From Eremophila alpestris peregrina (taxonomy: Eukaryota; Chordata; Aves; Passeriformes; Alaudidae), in the NCBI GenBank assembly GCA_009792885.1, contig WMCF01000015.1, positions 15,359,183-15,423,182 of the forward strand: a DNA stretch of 64,000 nucleotides. Reading direction: 5' to 3'. A program made the position numbers and the translations under genes. The notes beneath the pieces were generated by a model. That model searched no databases. It was given only the letters and a program-made list of their open reading frames with translations, and was not told the DNA's origin. The stretch's first letter is position 1, and each line of letters begins with the position of its first letter. Of the stretch, positions 35,690 through 44,938 are shown piece by piece.

Positions 35690-35900
35690 CGCACTATTTT
35701 TATAATTCGATTTCTAAATTTATCTATTTTGTATTTTTTATATTTTTGTAGCATATTTAACTGAAAATTATAAATATTAATCAACTTGATTATATACAAT
35801 ATATATTATTATGCAACTTACATATATAAATAAATATAAAAACACAGTGTGTTATTTACTCAGTGTGTTATATTTGTAACAAATATTTTATAAACTAATT
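35690..35900. other. Extremely AT-rich block abutting the promoter CpG island
   Basis: Immediately after the CpG island the sequence becomes almost pure A/T for about 200 bp, with many TATAT, AAATA and TTTTTATA runs and a short duplication of CAGTGTGTTAT (35847-35874). It has no coding potential. It could be a nuclear-matrix or low-nucleosome region, or just a neutral AT-rich stretch. Confidence 0.5.
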
Positions 35901-38900
35901 GCTCTCTGCATATGACCTATTTATTTCATCCCCTTCCTGAAGTGGCAAAAGCTGAATATAATATTTCACTCAGGAGATATCAATTTGTCGTTTTTCAATA
36001 TTGTTTTCTACCCTGAATATTTTCTGACCTTTTCCTTCTCAGCATTCTGCACCAAAAATAACACCAGTAATTAGTTTTACTTCCTTAGTCTGGCTGAAAG
36101 AAAGAAAGGATTGCATTGGTTTCTCTCCACCACGCAGTTCTCCTGTTAATTTTTAATGACCTAGCTCAGTCACATTTGGCAGTGGGGTGGAAAGTCTCAG
36201 AGATGACCGATTTTTGCAAACTGCAGGAAAAGAAATGTCTGGGTAAAGGACAAGGTCATCTCATCAATTTTCTTTGGGAGAGAGAGCCAGGATTCAGCTC
36301 TCATCCCTCTGTCCAGCACATGCTGAACAGAATAGCTGGAGGGGAAATGGTAGAGCACTCACCATGTGTGGCAGAAATGTAGGTTTACTGTGGTTGCAGG
36401 GAAAGGAGGAACAGGAGACAGCAATCCATGGGAAATCATACTTTATTAATTCCTCTGTCCATTAAAAAGTACTGTTTTTATTTTCTTGTCCCTTTCTTCT
36501 ATTGTCGTATACTTAACAAATTATGACTATGATTTTAACACAGCTGAGGAAATGTATTTATTATCATTTGATTCTTGCGCAAGGCCTGATATAAATCCCT
36601 AATTTCCTTGCTTTCCTTTTAACCTTTGCGTTGTCCTGTCAAAGGATTAAGACTTTTTCACCAAGCTGTGTGAAATTCCTGACTGCTGGAAGGAGAAATT
36701 GCCATCCTCATTTCAGGCCTGTGGCCCCAAAAGCTGACATTGTGTAACCTCTGCGAATACTTTTTCATGACTGGCTGCCAAATCCTTCCGTGGAACACGC
36801 AGCTACAGCTCAGAAAAGGAAACTCCTTCGCCCTGCACAAGTTTAATGTCTTTGTGGGGGTGTCCCGTTTGGTTTGGGAGCTGGTTTGCGGTTGTGCAAA
36901 GCTGGTGCAGCAGAAGGTGTGATCACAGCAGGGTTAACGCCGCTTCCGCGTTCAGCGCTGCCTGGGCACTCACTCGTTAATCGTCTTGGTGCCTTGCAGT
37001 ACAGTTCGTTCTTTCCGGTGTAACCAGCAGCAGAGCAGGGTCCCGTCAAAAAGAAGAAATACAGGTTCCCACTGCAGCCTTGCGCAGCATAGGAATTTCC
37101 AGCCTGTACAAATCAGCTCCGAGATTGAAAGAAGTGAGATATATAAAGCTGGAAATGACTGTGTGTTTTGTCAGATGGTACCTTTCAGAATTTAATAGGA
37201 TTGTCCACCTGTGTAAGTAAAATCCTGTGTTTACGAACACTGTGTGTGCTTCAGTATTCTCATTGTACGTGGTGATTTCTGTTTCTTCAATCTTGCCTAA
37301 AAAACCCTAGGTTATAAGAGGAAGAATGTTTTATTTTAATCCAGTTTAAGAGGCTTAAATGTATTTCTTTTTCCTCTTGGTTTTTGGATTTTCTTTTTTG
37401 TGTTTGCTCTTGTTGAAATTTTGCTCATGGTATTATCTCTGGTCATTTGGGTTGTTTCAATGACCTGTTTTCTTTCTCAGGGCATCTCTGGCAGATGTTA
37501 AATATCTCCTGCCATTTTAATTTTCAAAAAATTACGTCTGTTTTCTCAGTTTCTCTACTAATATAAGATGACCAGCAGGATTCAAAGATGCAGGAAATTG
37601 TCAGCAATCTTGTCTTGGCCAACAGTGAACTTTTAAAATTAGATTTCTGGGGTTCTTGAAAATTGCTTTTTTGCATCTCTTTTCTGCCCTGGGCTGTGTC
37701 TTCTCTGCAGCCTGGTTTTATTTCCTTCATTGTTCTTTTTCTATATTTACTTTGCTTTTGTACTCTTTGCTCTTGTTCCCTTCCTCACCTCTCATATCGT
37801 TATTGATTGTTTGCTTTGATCTGCTTTTCTTGATAGCTGTGCAAGAAAACCTTGTAATCTCCAAATGTTTGTACTGTCAGTTTCAGGGAGTGAGAAAATA
37901 GCTAATGGATAGCCTTGGCTTCAGGTTTGTGCAAGTATTTGCCTTGAATTGTTTACCAAAATGATCAACTCCTTAATAAATATATTTTTGGATGTGGCTT
38001 CAATGGAACACTGGGACCGTAGAGCATGTTAATTAAAACCCAAATAACCATGAATACATCTCCCATAAGCTAAAACGTTACTGTGCTTGGCAAGCATGTA
38101 TTTTGAGAAGGGTTTTTTTGGAGTGACTTAGAAAGGAATCAGTTTTGCTATGTTTGTAAAGCAAATTTATTCTGACACCACTGTCCTCACTGGGACTCTG
38201 TGATGCAAAGTTGGAAGGATATGAGGGTGAATCAGCCCCATTGTTCCTGTGTGTACATCCCAATAATTGCCCCTGTAGAGTTTTTGCACTGCATACACAA
38301 CTTAATAACAATGTATGCAATTACCTCTCCCTCATCAAACACTTTCCTTCCACCCTTTCTTTGGTGGTATTTTTCTGGGCAAGTACAAGGACAGCAATGA
38401 ACTCTGTTTACCTTCCTCTACTTACATATCTGAAGTGGAGCAATAATTTGGTTTTGCACTACACCCCTCTGTTATGCTGTCTTTCCTGGGACTATTAGCT
38501 ATACCTTGATTGGGATCGTGCCACGCTCAGACAGGCCTCCCACAGAGAGTGTCAGGGTAGGAAAGGAAATACTCTGATTTCCCAAGTCATGGTCTTTGGC
38601 ATGAGTCTGTTTCAGCACTGTTTTCTTAGCAAGCTCTTTCTTCTAAAATCCATTATCAGCTGTGTTTAAATAATGCTCTGAGCAAAATCAGGAGTATAAA
38701 TTCCTTGGCAGTTGCTTTTATCTGCTATTACATTTTGATACTTTCAGCTAACCTGTTTTGATAGTCCTTAATTAATCTTTGTAAGTGTTCAATTCGCGTA
38801 AAGGAAAACATAATTTTCAGTCAGGATTATTTTTCTTCCAGTCTGGCGGAAAGAACAATGAAGAAAATACAGAATGTTTTCTGTAAAACCTTCTCTAGAT

Positions 38901-40485
38901 AAGCTGTCCTTTAAAACCACAAAGGTCTTTGACCTCTCATTTCAGTGGAGAAACTCTGGGAATCCACTGACAACCATAAAATGTCAAGGAGTACATCACA
39001 TCTACCATAATTGCAGGTACACACAGAAGTAGTATTTTTGCAGGATAATGAAGTGATGTGGAGCCAGAACATTCATGTGGTTACAGGAGAATGAGGTCTT
39101 GGGGCAAGAAAAATTTTTGTGGCATTATTTGGTGTGGCTAGCTCTGGTAGCAGAACATTGATTTAAAAGACTTAAGAGATTCTCAAGATCTTTGTTCCTG
39201 CAAATATATGAATTTTCCTACAAGTAAATTAATATTCATGCACAATTTGTTGCTGTGGGGAAAAAAAAAAAAAGAAAAGGTGGTGTTAAAGAATACTCTG
39301 AATTATTATGGGGTCTTACAACTGTTGGTAAAGGTGTATATATTTCTCCTAGATCAAGCACAGTGCTTAGTCATGAAATCTAAGTAGGTGTCTTAGAGGT
39401 TCCCAAAGCAGAGGGATGTAGCCTTTTGTTCCAGATCTCTGGATGCCTGCAATGGAAACGGAAAGATTACCAGAGAGAGAGAAAGGAAAGTAAGACACTT
39501 CTGAGAGGATATGTAAACTAGGCCCTCATAGCAACAGAGAGAGGAAAAGATGGATTGGCCAAGTTTCCACAGGTAGGCCTAGCTGGGCTTGGATCAACAA
39601 AACCCAGAAAAGGGAAAAAACAAAACACCAAAACTGGAATTACACCACGGGCCACAAGACAAAATGTGAATGATAGGATGATATTGGATAAGCTTAACAC
39701 ATCTTGATTCCAGAGCAGAGTGCAGCTAGCAGAGTGAAAAACCTGAGGCAGGAAGTTGTGCACAGTGTTATATTCTTTTGATTTAGTTCTAATACTTCTT
39801 TCATTACTAGGTAAAGTTTCAGTAACCTCTACTGTGTTCTTGTTTATGGTGAAAAGAAGAACTATCATGATCACGTGCCCCTTCACACAGAAGTCAGAAA
39901 TTAGCAAGTCAATACTTTTGGAAGTGCAAAAGGGAGAAGTACAAAAGATTTTGTGAAGGCCTGTGGGAAAAATGTCATTGCCCTCACAGCTCAGGACCCT
40001 ACTGCCAGGAGGGGTAGCAGACCTGAGCTCCACCTCAGCCATAAGTATGTTAAAAACCTCCAAAGAAATTGTTACAGAAACTCCTCCAGTCCCGGGAAGC
40101 CAAGGGACCTCTGTATTTGTTTGCATCATGGAAGCTGGAGGATGGCCCATCAGTAATGTCAAGAAGATCAATTAGGCTAATGAGGCTTAATTGATTCAAT
40201 AAATCTAATCTTATGTACCAACCTTACATCATCCCTGACCTGGGCAAGACCTGAAGTAGGTGGGGCGGTAGGGAAATACCTAAATGCTTCAATAAATACA
40301 CAATTATCCCCATTTCCGCTGGTTTTCTTTTGTTGGAATTTTTTAATGCAGCTGGGAAAGCCTAAGTTGGTGATTAACTGCTGTGTACCTTCTCTGCACA
40401 GTGTCACTGAATTAAACACCTTAACATGATTCTGTGTTTGGACTAACAGTTCTTGACTTCTTGTTTGTTTTTCATGCTTTGACAG
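35901..40485 (+). other. LACC1: Presumed LACC1 intron 1, no coding exon seen
   Basis: This is non-coding sequence between the CpG island and the LACC1 start exon. A strong splice donor GTAAGT occurs at 37214-37219, following moderately GC-rich sequence from about 36.8 kb, and might end an alternative non-coding exon. A 217-codon minus-strand open frame (39518-40171) has no domain I recognise. Confidence 0.5.
39518..40171 (-). other. Unexplained 217-codon open frame antisense to LACC1 intron 1
   Basis: This is a long minus-strand ORF in otherwise non-coding sequence. It is cysteine- and hydrophobic-rich, with no recognised domain and no splice linkage to a known gene. The same stretch is open in two plus-strand frames at its right end, which suggests a stop-poor composition rather than coding. 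It might be remnant retroelement sequence, but no LTR or polymerase motif is visible. Confidence 0.15.
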
Positions 40486-40513
40486 TTGCAGAAGCCTTTA
40501 AATATCCTGGAAT
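40486..40513 (+). other. LACC1: LACC1 5' UTR part of the start-codon exon
   Basis: These 28 nt lie between the acceptor (TTTGACAG, ending at 40485) and the ATG. There is no upstream ATG. A second possible acceptor, TTGCAG ending at 40491, would shorten the UTR by six bases. The first, non-coding exon must lie upstream, probably at the 35.1-35.7 kb CpG island, but I could not fix its donor. Confidence 0.7.
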
Positions 40514-41081
40514 ATGGTGGAAGCAGTACTGATAGATCTATTCAGCCTCCCAGCCAACTCGCAGAACAACATCCAAGGATTACTACGCAACACTATGGAA
40601 GCTATTGAGAAATGCTCTGCCATGCATGCTCCGTGTGTTTATGTCATGTGTTGCCAGAGGCAGGGGAGTGAAAGGAAAAGTGAACAAGAGTTCTTGCTTC
40701 AAGATCTGAGAGGTTTCCAGAGTTTGAAGAGAAGAGTGGAGGTGATACGTGCTCAGACTACAGCTGCTGCTTTGTACACCATCAAACAGAGACTGGATGA
40801 AAAAGACCTGAGCATCGTTAAAGTTATTCTGCCTACCTTGAGAAAAGACTTAATGAAAGTATATATTGACCATCTCTTTACAGCAGTCTACCAGTTTGAA
40901 TTTGAGGATTTACAGATGATATCCGACAGTGAAAGCCTGCAGATATGTGAACATCAGCATGAAGGGCAAATACTTCCTTCACAGGACGTGGCACTCATCC
41001 AAAGTGAGATTCAGATGTACTTGGAAAGCCTGCCAAGCTTGAAGGGGGAGCTCACCATCCTCAGATCTTCCCTGATCCCAG
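40514..41081 (+). CDS. LACC1: LACC1 coding exon 1 (start exon, residues 1-190)
   Basis: Encodes the LACC1 N-terminal region, including the conserved stretches AALYTIKQRLDEKDLS and QFEFEDLQ. The acceptor is TTTGACAG, with the exon starting at 40486 and 28 nt of 5' UTR before the ATG. The donor is CCCAG|GTAGAC after 41081, leaving one base of codon 190 (Asp). An open frame continues past the donor, but it loses similarity to LACC1 there. Confidence 0.96.
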
Positions 41082-43883
41082 GTAGACAGTTCCAGATAAT
41101 AGTTTTTACAGAGACTGTTACCAAGCGTACTTCTTCAAGGGAGTTGCAAAATGGATAAGATTTGGAAATGCCTTCAGGCATCAAATAACTCTATATGATG
41201 TGGTAATAGCGTATAATGTGTATAAGAGGAAGAAGTGTCAATAGAAATACAGCAAAAGGCTGGCAAGACTGTTCCAGGCCTGAGCATAATCCAAGGAAAG
41301 AGAGTCCTGATTTTAGTGAGGGCAAACCATAAAATCTCCTCCTGTCTTTGTGGGAATTACACACTTCAAGATTTACTGTCATAATTTAGAAAGTCAGGAT
41401 AAGAGTTTCTGCTGGTCTGCAGCCCCAGACATGCCTGATGTCTCAGTGTCCCTGCTATGGCAGGATTAAGAGCAAGAAGGAAATTAGGAATCCTTACATT
41501 TAAATGCCACAGCTAAATCCAAGGTAAAGCAATACTCTACTTGATTGGCTGATTCAGGGTCTCTTCAGTATAAACCCATGTAATAGCTGGTTTGATCTTG
41601 TTTTGAAAGCAATTTTTTGTTGTGTTTTCTTGCCTTGCTAGATGATATTTTCTTACATGGGTTCACCACAAGGACAGGTGGGATCTCCTACATACCGACT
41701 CTAAGCTCCTGCAATCTCTTCAGCAGCTCCAAGCGGAGGGACCCACAAGTTGTTGTTAAAGAAAATCTCCGCCGGCTAGCTAACGCTGCAGGATTTAACC
41801 CAGAAGCTTTTCACAGAGTCAAGGTATCTTATAAAACAATGGATTCAAGTAAATGGTTCAGATGCTCCTTCATGCATCACTGGATAAACTGTAGGCATTA
41901 TTCTTATCTTTCTCAGCAAGAACCTGTGATAAGCAGGACAGTTAAAACATTTATGCTGGCAGCTTATCTGGGGGAATAGCCATGCAAACTATCAGCCATT
42001 TGGCACAATATGGAGAAGCAGCACTGATTCTTCCAAGTCTGTTCTAATATTTAACTTACCACAAAGTAGAATAATCAGATAAATGATCAGAGCACTTTCT
42101 CCTAGAAGAAAAATACACCATTGCTTCTACAGTGGCTTTCTACTGTGCATCTTCATGGCGTTTGAACAAGGGAGCACCTGATTTCCATGCGTAATCAGTT
42201 AGTGCAGAAGAGTGCTTTGTGTCAAAAAAAAAAAACCTTGCACCAGTCAGAGCTGGGTTGTTTTGCAGCCATATCACTGTCCACATTCTGGTTTTGTTTT
42301 GACAGGTTGATCACGCTAATGCTGTGTGTGTTATGGGAAAGACAGAGCCTGATGACTATGATGGAATAGTTACGGATCAGAAGGGTGTCACACTGGCAGC
42401 TCCAGGTGCTGACTGCATACCCGTGCTGTTTGCTGATCCTGTCAGAAGAGCCTGTGGTGCTGCTCATTCTGGTATGAATTGCACTCCCTGTGCAATGCAA
42501 AGATTTCCTGGGACTCAAGCTGAGATTTGAGAACCCAAAGCTGAGCTTTCTTCTATTTATTCCAAACAGCGCCGAAGTACAAACTTGGCTTCTGTCTATT
42601 CCAAAATATATGTCTAGCTTGAGACTGGTTTTCTTTTTCCCCTAAAAACAACATTAAAACACTTTGACCATATTATAAAAATACATTTCTTCTATATTTC
42701 TGTTGTATTGCCACTTAAATGTTTCAAGCATAGAGGAGCTGTGAGTTATGCTCTAATTGCCCAAACCAGGACACTTGGGGAAAAGAGCTCTGAAATTCTA
42801 ATCTAAACACTTGTCCCTAGTTTCCATGTCCACAAAATCATATTAGAAAACTGATCAATGTTAATATGTGTGTTTGGGGGGGTGGGTTCTATCTAATAAT
42901 TATTAGATATAATTATTTAATTTTAGGTGTGAATGCATCTCCTAATGTATACCTTTTATAATTGCATATATTTTTAGCTGCTAGAAAATGAAAAAGAAAA
43001 TTTATACCGATTTTTTTCTGACCTCTTATTTCTCACCAGGATGGAAGGGCACATTGTTGGGAGTGTCTATGGCCACAGTAAATGCTATGGTATCTGAATA
43101 TGGCTGTAATGTGAAAGACATCCTTGTGGTGCTGGGCCCATCTGTGGGACCTTGCTGCTATAAACTTCCTCATGAATCAGCAAAGGAGTTTCACAGAATT
43201 GATCCAAAGTGTGTGAGACTGTTTGACTCTGCTAGTCCTTATATTGATATCAGAAGAGCAACGAGGTAAGCCTCCTGAGGGAACAAAAGACTAATTCCAC
43301 AGTCATTAGCAATAATTATTTTCATACTGTATTATTCAGCACTAATATGGTGAGGGTTCTCAATAAAGTACTCTCTAGTTCATTGCAGATCAAGAAAGGA
43401 TACTTTCGAATGAATGGTATTTGCTCACTTTTTCTGGATTTCAGCTATTATTTTATTGTCTTACTGTTATATATTTTTAATTTATGCATTATAGACAAAA
43501 GTTCAAATTTAATGTGATTTTACAGGATGCAGGAAAGTAATTACTTTAATACTGAAAGAAAGAAACAAAAAAGCAAATTAAAGCCTCAATCATGATATTG
43601 GCGTAGTTTTTTCAATTGGTACTTGAGGTTCTGCCTTAATGATAATGCCTTATGGAATGTGAGTATGTAGAAAAAATAATATCTTCTGTTTCTTCTTTTT
43701 TTTTTCAGGATTCTTCTTGAGAGAGGTGGGATCCTTCCTGAGAACATCCAAGATGATTCTGTCACAGACCAGAACCAAAACATCACTTACTGTACTGCAT
43801 GCCACCCTGATAAATTTTACTCTCACTTTCGTGATGGTCCTAACTTTGGGACACAGATTGGCTTCATATCAATCAAAGATTGA
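40514..43883 (+). CDS. LACC1: LACC1 (FAMIN), laccase domain-containing protein 1; complete, five coding exons
   Basis: The CDS joins 40514-41081, 41642-41823, 42306-42471, 43040-43265 and 43709-43883. All four introns are GT-AG with phases 1, 0, 1 and 2, and the product is 438 residues (human 430). The N-terminal half starts MVEAVLIDLFSLPANSQNN. The C-terminal YfiH/DUF152 laccase-like domain runs from about residue 189 and includes FLHGFTTRTGGISYIPTLSS, GADCIPVLFADP and VVLGPSVGPCCYKLP. The family's metal/catalytic triad is intact as H253, C287 and H304 (human H250, C284, H301). Known biology: human LACC1 is a macrophage enzyme reported to process purine nucleosides (adenosine deaminase, nucleoside phosphorylase and MTAP-like activities) and to cleave citrulline, tying it to fatty-acid oxidation, NOS2 and polyamine metabolism. 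The start codon has A at -3 and G at +4 and aligns with the human start. It is head-to-head with CCDC122. Relative to human there is about a 5-residue insertion (DSVTD) near the C-terminus and an extra Asp at the exon 2/3 junction. Confidence 0.97.
41082..41641 (+). other. LACC1: LACC1 intron between coding exons 1 and 2
   Basis: 560-bp GT-AG intron of phase 1. No repeats or other genes were recognised in it. Confidence 0.9.
41642..41823 (+). CDS. LACC1: LACC1 coding exon 2 (residues 190-250)
   Basis: The acceptor CTTGCTAG precedes 41642 and the donor AAG|GTATCT follows 41823. The exon starts with the last two bases of Asp190 and then gives DIFLHGFTTRTGGISYIPTL and the conserved KRRDPQVVVKENLRRLANAA. 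It opens the YfiH-like domain and ends in phase 0 after RVK. Confidence 0.96.
41824..42305 (+). other. LACC1: LACC1 intron between coding exons 2 and 3
   Basis: 482-bp GT-AG intron of phase 0 with a short A-run near 42224. Nothing else was recognised. Confidence 0.9.
42306..42471 (+). CDS. LACC1: LACC1 coding exon 3 (residues 251-306, catalytic triad)
   Basis: The acceptor TTTTGACAG precedes 42306 and the donor TCTG|GTATGA follows 42471. It carries all three expected metal/catalytic residues: H253 (VDHANAV), C287 (GADCIP) and H304 (CGAAHSG). Residue 257 is Val, where human has Ile254. Confidence 0.96.
42472..43039 (+). other. LACC1: LACC1 intron between coding exons 3 and 4
   Basis: 568-bp GT-AG intron of phase 1. 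It includes a perfect 18-bp AT palindrome at 42891-42908 and a G-run just before it. Confidence 0.9.
42891..42908. repeat. Perfect 18-bp AT palindrome in a LACC1 intron
   Basis: ATCTAATAA followed directly by its reverse complement TTATTAGAT. No function is implied; AT-rich palindromes of this size can arise by chance. Confidence 0.6.
43040..43265 (+). CDS. LACC1: LACC1 coding exon 4 (residues 306-381)
   Basis: The acceptor CTCACCAG precedes 43040 and the donor ACGAG|GTAAGC follows 43265. It encodes GWKGTLLGVSMATVNAMVSE and VVLGPSVGPCCYKLPHESA, among the most conserved YfiH-family segments. It ends in phase 2. Confidence 0.96.
43266..43708 (+). other. LACC1: LACC1 intron between coding exons 4 and 5
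   Basis: 443-bp GT-AG intron of phase 2 ending in a pronounced polypyrimidine tract. Nothing else was recognised. Confidence 0.9.
43709..43883 (+). CDS. LACC1: LACC1 coding exon 5 (C-terminus and stop)
   Basis: The acceptor is a long T tract followed by CAG before 43709. It encodes ILLERGGILPENIQ, the conserved CTACHPDKFYSH and the terminal NFGTQIGFISIKD, then TGA at 43881-43883. The terminal segment is nearly identical to the human ending. Confidence 0.96.
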
Positions 43884-44680
43884 GACAGTATCTCTTCCTC
43901 TAGAGCAGCATTTAGATAATGTCTGCTGTATTGTCTGGCATCCTGCTCTCCTTATAGAAGGTTTTCTTCCTTTCTTTTGCAGACTTGCAGTGGGGAATCC
44001 ATGGGTCTTGAGATCCTCCTGCTTGTTCTTTTCCTTGCCCTTCTGAAGCAGGAATAAGTACCTGTGGTGTGGGTACAATAGTTTTGTGTGAGAAGAAAAC
44101 CTCACCATCTTAATGTGGTAGAAGCTCAAAAAACACCAGTCTTCATTAGCTTCTGGTTGAGACTGCTGAATGATGCTAAATATGACATTGCTAATACAGG
44201 AAGGGAAGCCAGTATTGCATGTTGCCTGTTTGAGACACCCAACTTTGATAGTTTCAGCTGAAGCCTTACAAAATTTTGTGCATGGCATTAATTTTCTTCT
44301 TTGGATTACTTTAAAGAACTCCAAAATATTTACAGGACTTTTCCTATGGAAAATAACTTGAAAGTGAAAAGCAGGCTCCTTTGAGGCAGACATTGAAAAT
44401 ATATAAACTCTCACCATTCTGTAATTTTTGTTTGTAGGAAAACCCTTAATTTATGATGTATATGTTCATGTCTCCTTAGGATTTTTTGTTTCTTTAAACA
44501 GTGCTTTGATAATGTCATTGACGCCGTCTCAACAATGCCAAGTTATTCAATATATATCTAAAAAGTTCTATTAATTTATCCTGAGTTTTACTGACCAGTA
44601 GTTGGACTGAACATGTCTTACTAAGCAAATTCTAAGTGTGCATTGTTTTATCTTGGCCATTAAAAAAATGCCTCTCGGTT
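43884..44680 (+). other. LACC1: LACC1 3' UTR (probable extent)
   Basis: This is non-coding sequence after the LACC1 stop. The first good poly(A) signal is ATTAAA at 44659-44664, followed by T-rich sequence, so the UTR is probably about 0.8 kb. No AATAAA hexamer was seen before it. A long antisense open frame across this UTR has no protein similarity I recognise. Confidence 0.55.
44659..44664 (+). terminator. LACC1: Candidate LACC1 poly(A) signal ATTAAA
   Basis: ATTAAA lies about 775 nt after the LACC1 stop and is followed within 30-40 nt by T/GT-rich sequence. It is the commonest variant of AATAAA. Transcript ends are not visible from sequence alone. Confidence 0.45.
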
Positions 44681-44848
44681 TTACAATAGATAGGATGTTT
44701 TCTGACTCGCAGACAGCGAGGGATTGCTCACAGTAAAGCTGTGCTGATTGCGGCTTGCAGAGCTGCTAAGCGCAAGCCTTGGGCCAGCGGCGCGCATGAC
44801 GTACGTTCTATTTTGGATTCTGCGAGCTTTCCCGTCTGGCTGCTCTGC

Positions 44849-44862
44849 CCACTAGAGGTCAG
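44849..44862 (+). promoter_or_regulatory. CTCF-like motif downstream of LACC1
   Basis: CCACTAGAGGTCAG matches the CTCF core CCASYAGRKGGCRS with one mismatch. It lies within a CpG-containing island of sequence just after the LACC1 3' end. Confidence 0.4.
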
Positions 44863-44898
44863 TGCTCGCTTGCGTTGCTCTTCCATCCTGGAGGCACG

Positions 44899-44938
44899 GG
44901 TGGATGAGTGGGTGGATGGATAGATGGATCGATGGAGG
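44899..44938. repeat. (GGAT)n-type microsatellite
   Basis: Repeated TGGATGG/TAGATGG/TCGATGG units, imperfect. Confidence 0.8.

Noticed and set aside
43869..44417. 182-codon ORF antisense to the LACC1 stop and 3' UTR
   Set aside because: No recognisable similarity, no splice links, and it overlaps conserved LACC1 coding sequence in the opposite strand.
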